Below are positions 60,901-64,000 of a stretch of 64,000 bases of DNA, piece by piece. The translations under genes and the position numbers were made by a program. Positions within the stretch are counted from its first letter, which is position 1. Every line of letters begins with the position of its first letter. The notes under the pieces are model-generated. The model did not search any database. It was not told the DNA's origin and was given only the letters and a program-made list of their open reading frames with translations. The stretch comes from CAZBMD01 sp964493325 (lineage in GTDB: Bacteria; Babelota; Babeliae; Babelales; RVW-14), in NCBI GenBank assembly GCA_964493325.1, contig CAZBMD010000002.1:186001-250000 (forward strand), read 5' to 3'.

Positions 60901-62166
60901 GTTAAAATCGCTTATAAACTCTTGTTGTATGTCTTTAAATTGTGCTTCAAGGCTTGAAAGTTCTTTGTATTCATTTTCATTTTTTATTTTCTCAACAAGA
61001 AGAGGATTCTCTTTCCAAAATGTCTGCTTACTCAGCTTATCAATTATATTTCTTGCTGATTGAGTATCATTAAATGACTTTTCAAGATCTGAAAAATCGA
61101 AATTTTTCAACAGATCTTGAACTTGCTGAGCAGCGGTTGGCTTTGGTTTTCTAAGCGATTCAACATAGCTGGGTTGAGCTTTATACCAAATATCATGCAA
61201 TTTTGAGTTATAAACTCCCGATTTTTTTTTTGAAGCTCCAGGGTCTGCTTGGAGTATTTTAGATAATGGCTTTTTCTTAATCTCGTTTAAGATTTTCTCT
61301 AGCTGTCTCTTCAATAAAATTGCCTTATTGAGCGTTGTAATTAATTGTTTTTTACTAAAAGCTTTGTAAAAGTTTTTCCAATCGTCGTGCAAGTGCTGTA
61401 AGCGTACAAAATTAACCTCCATTTCAAAGGTGAACGTTTGATTGTACATATCAACGGTTTTTGCAAGTGTGCTCAGTCGATCTTGGGCTTTTTCATCAAA
61501 TTTATTTATTAAAAAATTACCCAGGCTTTTCATAAAATCTTCTAGTGATAACGTGTCGGTGTTGCTCAAGGCGTCCGTAAAGCCGATAGGGGCTGCAAGT
61601 ATCCTCTCAATTTCAGCAATTGTTTGAAGCCGCTTCAGGCCTTCATCTTCTTTTACTTGTACTTCGGGTGCGGGTGGGGGTGGTGCTACAGGCCCACCTC
61701 CTGCTGCTTGAGCAAGGTTTATAAGTGCAGAGGCTCTTGTATCAAGATCCAGCTTTTTTATGATATGAGGATCAATGGTTTTGACGAATTGTGTTACCTC
61801 AAGGGCAAGATCGTTTGCTGCCGCAGAGCCAGGCGATTTTTTTATTGCACGTTCTACTGACGCAACAATGGTATTATAATGCTTTTGTTGCGCGGCCTGA
61901 TTATAGGTTGCGGGGTATCGTTTAAATTTGTGAGTTGCAAGATAGTCGCGAAGACTTTCTGGTGATTGATTGGCTATTGTATTAATGGCTTGAGCAAACG
62001 CAACATCTCGCCCTTTTTGAATGTCGGCCTCCGTCCATTCTATTTGGGCAAGGGCTTTGATTTCACGTCCCGATCGTCTTGTGTCGCTAGCGTGTAGCTG
62101 GCTGTAGCATATTCCAATAAGCATTGCTGCAAGCACTAGATTTGCTATGAAAAATTTTTTTATCAT
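57994..62166 (-). CDS. Giant secreted repeat protein, module 3
   Basis: A 1390-residue protein, the largest in the window. Signal peptide MIKKFFIANLVLAAMLIG (end near LHAS), then an N-terminal domain (about 30-155) paralogous to the 53593 gene (WTEADIQKGRDV shared). A short Pro-rich linker precedes a mosaic of degenerate repeats. Type A (about 140 residues) begins with patterns like PIGFTDAL, KIGFDSAF, KIDFNNAF, PIGYENAF, PVSFPNAF and QIDFDTHF near residues 192, 495, 629, 914, 1060 and 1205. Each is followed by a conserved FMKSLGxFL-type helix and ends in a RNxLxxLWTE-type segment. Type B begins near residues 352 and 794. It looks like an extended, mainly helical surface or secreted protein. 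No enzymatic motif is seen. Confidence 0.75.
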   Translation of the reverse strand: MIKKFFIANLVLAAMLIGICYSQLHASDTRRSGREIKALAQIEWTEADIQKGRDVAFAQAINTIANQSPESLRDYLATHKFKRYPATYNQAAQQKHYNTIVASVERAIKKSPGSAAANDLALEVTQFVKTIDPHIIKKLDLDTRASALINLAQAAGGGPVAPPPPAPEVQVKEDEGLKRLQTIAEIERILAAPIGFTDALSNTDTLSLEDFMKSLGNFLINKFDEKAQDRLSTLAKTVDMYNQTFTFEMEVNFVRLQHLHDDWKNFYKAFSKKQLITTLNKAILLKRQLEKILNEIKKKPLSKILQADPGASKKKSGVYNSKLHDIWYKAQPSYVESLRKPKPTAAQQVQDLLKNFDFSDLEKSFNDTQSARNIIDKLSKQTFWKENPLLVEKIKNENEYKELSSLEAQFKDIQQEFISDFNSGNIPANYAIKTPEDATDFVRRAQALLKIFEPWTDITKDKAGILVSKMRNVKIQTREDAIVNEAQAFKKTFMSEKIGFDSAFGDQNSSLEDFIKSLSDFLQAYDANTQAQFSDDQRKYFDSLKKFYDTDYNLNFNQKVADTKSELELGELRFNAESFKETLQNEKLPLRKLLQADDANQDKPQHRNKLLGDLWKAKVITEIDELLAWKIDFNNAFAYKDKLTIPEFMTKLKEYLSKFDNDAKTRMEKGWYKSWMPKIYDGLKIFYEIDWLKNFKNKYYNKSDITTLTEIEDLLRQLNAIKQTITDKTFDGVNIFRNNMKGQSVGWTYNGNLNNMSNYATPMKRWVVDWFTGPTNMPTEEGEATQANEILQKINLDAVKNNLDTTTPIKTEIDTLITTATAADATRTNKVKADYYYPEIEGIENRFNTLKTEYDSDTINTPIVAEDFKKRTQQLSFDIAAWSDITNEKPKKLKEALEAIPVIVQKIAEIETLLKNPIGYENAFGTADMTITDFMKSLGAFVGQFTEEDKQYLSESPKKNLTALQERVNTYQDFSNKLVNLQETDTIQKIETLSNSIKKLINDINGKEGAQVFEKYYAIVNDPSQTEPHTRNNYLKTIWTEVMVGRKITTIQKQLDEPVSFPNAFGEATLTVNQFMTALLKFMQIFTPEVQGKMSKDQRKQLTIIHTFYTEIWNKNFKTILENHLNKTTLVKTVAQAEALQQKLETLLLQIKDNNGDVGKFFRADNEEKNNPQGRNNLLSALWTEAEIAKKIIAINEAVYTQIDFDTHFGRAGTLTVKTFMGALGMFLKQFTEKEKQRLNSAQLKFYQVPDYKVSGKLQADLRVSDNLNTLITFFDTWVKTVKTQGEDGYKPAEIKQIAIADALLNGFNNTKNGILTYEKTGIKKLIEGAPGESLYLKNIEQNAQAGFFESLLTKGASTLNTPSQIVPKPEIKQKEPAILTSPFEAMRKE

Positions 62167-62314
62167 GATCTTATTCCCCCTGAAAATTAATTCTTTTGAT
62201 GATCATAACCTGTTAATTTTGAAAAATTCAAGATTGTGGTGAATAGGGTTGTTACTGGGTTGGAGGAGGCGGGAGTGTTTTTGCTCAGCAAAAATGTATC
62301 GAAGGGTAAAAACA

Positions 62315-62347
62315 AAAAGAGCCTCGGAATTACCCGAGGCTCTTTTT
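62315..62347 (-). terminator. Terminator after the module 3 barrel gene
   Basis: The arms AAAAAGAGCCTCGG and CCGAGGCTCTTTTT pair around a five-base loop. It lies between the barrel gene (stop at 62377) and the downstream repeat-protein gene, so the barrel gene can be transcribed alone. Confidence 0.92.
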
Positions 62348-62376
62348 GACTTGTGTTGTACTTTTTCTTGTAGGGC

Positions 62377-63867
62377 TTAGAAGCCGACGCCAATCTTGCC
62401 GCCGATTTCCCACTTCTCAAGAGCTGAGTTTTCGCCAGCAAATTCATAGCCGCCCATCAGGCCAAACATCACAGGACATTCCCATTCTCTGAAGATGTAG
62501 CCAAGGCTACCGTAGATCTTGTGGGTAACTTGTGATGGGGTTTCTGCTACTGATTTGTCAAGGTTTTTGCTGGTAAGCGCTGCGCCACCAATTGCATGAG
62601 CACCATTTGTAGGAGCAAAATTACCGTTTGTTGTTGGATCAAGTGTAGGATTTACAATTGAGTAGTTGCCGCCGAACGGATCAGACTTAATTTCAACTTC
62701 TTCTTCGTCTTTCCAGAACAAGTTGTAACCAAGATCCGCACAGAACCCACCATTGTTGTAAGCAAGTGCAAAAATTGCATCAAGCTGGCTGCCTGGTGTT
62801 ACATCAACATTTTGTGTGGTGATGTTTGCCGCTGGAATGAATTGCAAAGTTCGGATGTTGGCAGCTGGTGTTGATTTTGCAAGCAACGTGTACTGGCTCC
62901 AGTCATTGGTGTAGCCTGTAACATCTTTGATACCCAATGTTCTTTTTTCATCATTTTCGAACAAGTAGCGGTAGTTTGCTACAACGTTGATTTTCAAGTT
63001 GTGGCAATCATCGCCCCAAACACGAGCAGATGCGTCAAGTCCACCACCAAAGCCAAAATGGTCGCCGTTACCAATCATAGGTTCGAATACAAATTCGCCT
63101 TCAGATTCGTTGCCTGTTGGGATGGTCAAACCAAGATTAAGAGCTACATGGTAGTTTTCTTTGTTCAAGAACTTGTACCCAAGAACAAGGTCGATATCTG
63201 CAACGCCGGTGCGGTCGCGCTGCCCGTCGATTTTTGCATTGGTTAGTTTGGCTTGGTTAACATTAGCTGTATTAACAGCACGTTCAAGATTTCCCTTGAA
63301 ATAGTTTTTAATATCAGCTACGTCAGCGGCTGCACTTGCAGATGCAAGGCCCTTAACGCCCAATTCCATGTCATTTTCAACATGAACGATTGGCAATGCT
63401 ATCTTGAAATAGAGGCCCTTGAGGAGCTTGTCTAAATTTTGGTAGTAGTCCAAGCGAACGCCCCATGCAGCTTGTTCTGGATCAAGAGATATTGTTGCGT
63501 AATCAGCATTTGCTGTATTAGCGTCTGTATTGGTCGCTCTTCCTGCATGGTGAATAATGAATCCAGCATTAAGGTCTACAGGTGTCTGTTGACCGTACTG
63601 CAAATTGAAGGAGCTTTTACCCTTGATACCAAAGTATTCGCCGGTTTCATGCTCATCGGCTGTTGCGTTGTAAAATACGGTTGCTTGAAAGTTGCCGCCA
63701 AACTGATCTTCTGATGTGCGGTTTGCAACTTCGTTGAATGTTGCAAGTTCCATTGGCAAGTTAACGCCGTGAGATCGAGGCATCAAGAAGGTCTTGTTTG
63801 TGTGTGCCTGAACGTTTGCACTGATTGCAAGCGCTGCGACCAAAAGGCCTTTAAGAATTTTGTTCAT
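62377..63867 (-). CDS. Outer membrane beta-barrel-like protein, module 3
   Basis: A 496-residue, more distant paralogue of the genes at 49296 and 52094. I use the ATG at 63867, which starts the signal peptide MNKILKGLLVAALAISANVQ; an ATG five codons earlier overlaps the GGAG site. Conserved blocks include NKTFLMPRSHGVNLPMEL, GEYFGIKGKSSF, EQAAWGVRLDYYQNL, IPTGNESEGEFVFEPMIGNG and VANYRYLFEND. It ends in the barrel-type Gly-Val-Gly-Phe. Compared with modules 1 and 2 it lacks most mature-part cysteines. It is probably the ancestral or major barrel, with its own promoter-like element and terminator, and is followed by the 1390-residue secreted protein gene. Confidence 0.8.
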   Translation of the reverse strand: MNKILKGLLVAALAISANVQAHTNKTFLMPRSHGVNLPMELATFNEVANRTSEDQFGGNFQATVFYNATADEHETGEYFGIKGKSSFNLQYGQQTPVDLNAGFIIHHAGRATNTDANTANADYATISLDPEQAAWGVRLDYYQNLDKLLKGLYFKIALPIVHVENDMELGVKGLASASAAADVADIKNYFKGNLERAVNTANVNQAKLTNAKIDGQRDRTGVADIDLVLGYKFLNKENYHVALNLGLTIPTGNESEGEFVFEPMIGNGDHFGFGGGLDASARVWGDDCHNLKINVVANYRYLFENDEKRTLGIKDVTGYTNDWSQYTLLAKSTPAANIRTLQFIPAANITTQNVDVTPGSQLDAIFALAYNNGGFCADLGYNLFWKDEEEVEIKSDPFGGNYSIVNPTLDPTTNGNFAPTNGAHAIGGAALTSKNLDKSVAETPSQVTHKIYGSLGYIFREWECPVMFGLMGGYEFAGENSALEKWEIGGKIGVGF

Positions 63868-63888
63868 AGATCCTATCTCCATAAAGTG

Positions 63889-63894
63889 ATTATA
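63889..63894 (-). promoter_or_regulatory. Putative -10 element of the module 3 barrel gene
   Basis: A perfect TATAAT on the minus strand lies 21 bases before the chosen ATG. No good -35 hexamer is seen, so the call rests on the -10 and position only. Confidence 0.35.
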
Positions 63895-64000
63895 ACGTTT
63901 ATGTTTTTATGCCCTTTGCTACAAAATTGTCGAAAGACATTGTGCACCAAGGACAAGCTTTTTTTGAAATCTTTTAAGAAATCATCAGATACATTTTTTG

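Noticed and set aside
1..64000. CRISPR array, insertion sequence, integrase or prophage genes
   Set aside because: No regularly spaced direct repeats, transposase, integrase or phage structural gene was seen in the window.

Overview
This window most likely comes from a host-dependent, Gram-negative bacterium with a reduced genome. Candidatus Dependentiae (TM6, Babeliae-like) is my best guess, by inference. The supporting features are an NTT-type ATP/ADP translocase (cut by the left edge), a Kdo transferase implying lipid A/LPS, AT-rich DNA with tightly packed genes, and many secreted proteins of unknown family or eukaryote-like type. The secreted set includes a PP2C phosphatase, a HIT protein, an alpha/beta hydrolase, a histone-H1-like protein and a candidate papain-fold peptidase. 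A Chlamydiae- or Rickettsiales-like lineage cannot be excluded without a tree.

Layout. 1-8.5 kb: nucleotide transporter, Lon, a cysteine-rich secreted protein, WaaA, a four-helix membrane protein that reads like a bacterial pentameric ligand-gated ion channel, and a tiny acidic secreted peptide. 8.5-20 kb: SbcC, RodA, a glycosyltransferase with a signal peptide, a CPBP protease, HU, TatD, a YdjM-like membrane protein, a SpoIID/LytB-like protein, RNase HI, a coiled-coil zinc-ribbon protein and a CAU tRNA. 20-33 kb: a secreted C2H2-finger protein, GAPDH, HflX, a DJ-1/PfpI protein, a GNAT enzyme, a carboxyltransferase beta subunit, a TPR protein, DnaE, an orphan solute-binding protein and a CaCA antiporter. 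33-38 kb: secreted PP2C, secreted hydrolase, then three tandem cassettes sharing promoter region, leader peptide and terminator but with different mature proteins. Copies of the 3' end of frr lie between the cassettes. 38-47.7 kb: tsf-pyrH-frr (minus strand) and rpmF-plsX-TPR-gltX-fabD-fabG-acpP-fabF (plus strand). 47.7-64 kb: a surface/secretome island.

The island at 49-64 kb is the most unusual part. Three times, a gene for a beta-barrel-like outer membrane protein of one paralogous family is followed on the same strand by a gene for a secreted, repeat-bearing protein whose signal peptide starts MIKK. The modules are 49296-51917, 52094-55503 and, inverted, 63867-57994. The last secreted protein has 1390 residues and is a mosaic of two degenerate repeat types of about 140-150 residues. 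Between modules two and three lie a small secreted protein, a remnant of a Fic-type protein, an exported lysine/serine-rich histone-like protein and an overlapping membrane protein. A 100-N assembly gap falls inside a 78-bp tandem repeat of the first module.

All family assignments come from reading motifs and translations by eye. No database search, structure prediction or tree was run.
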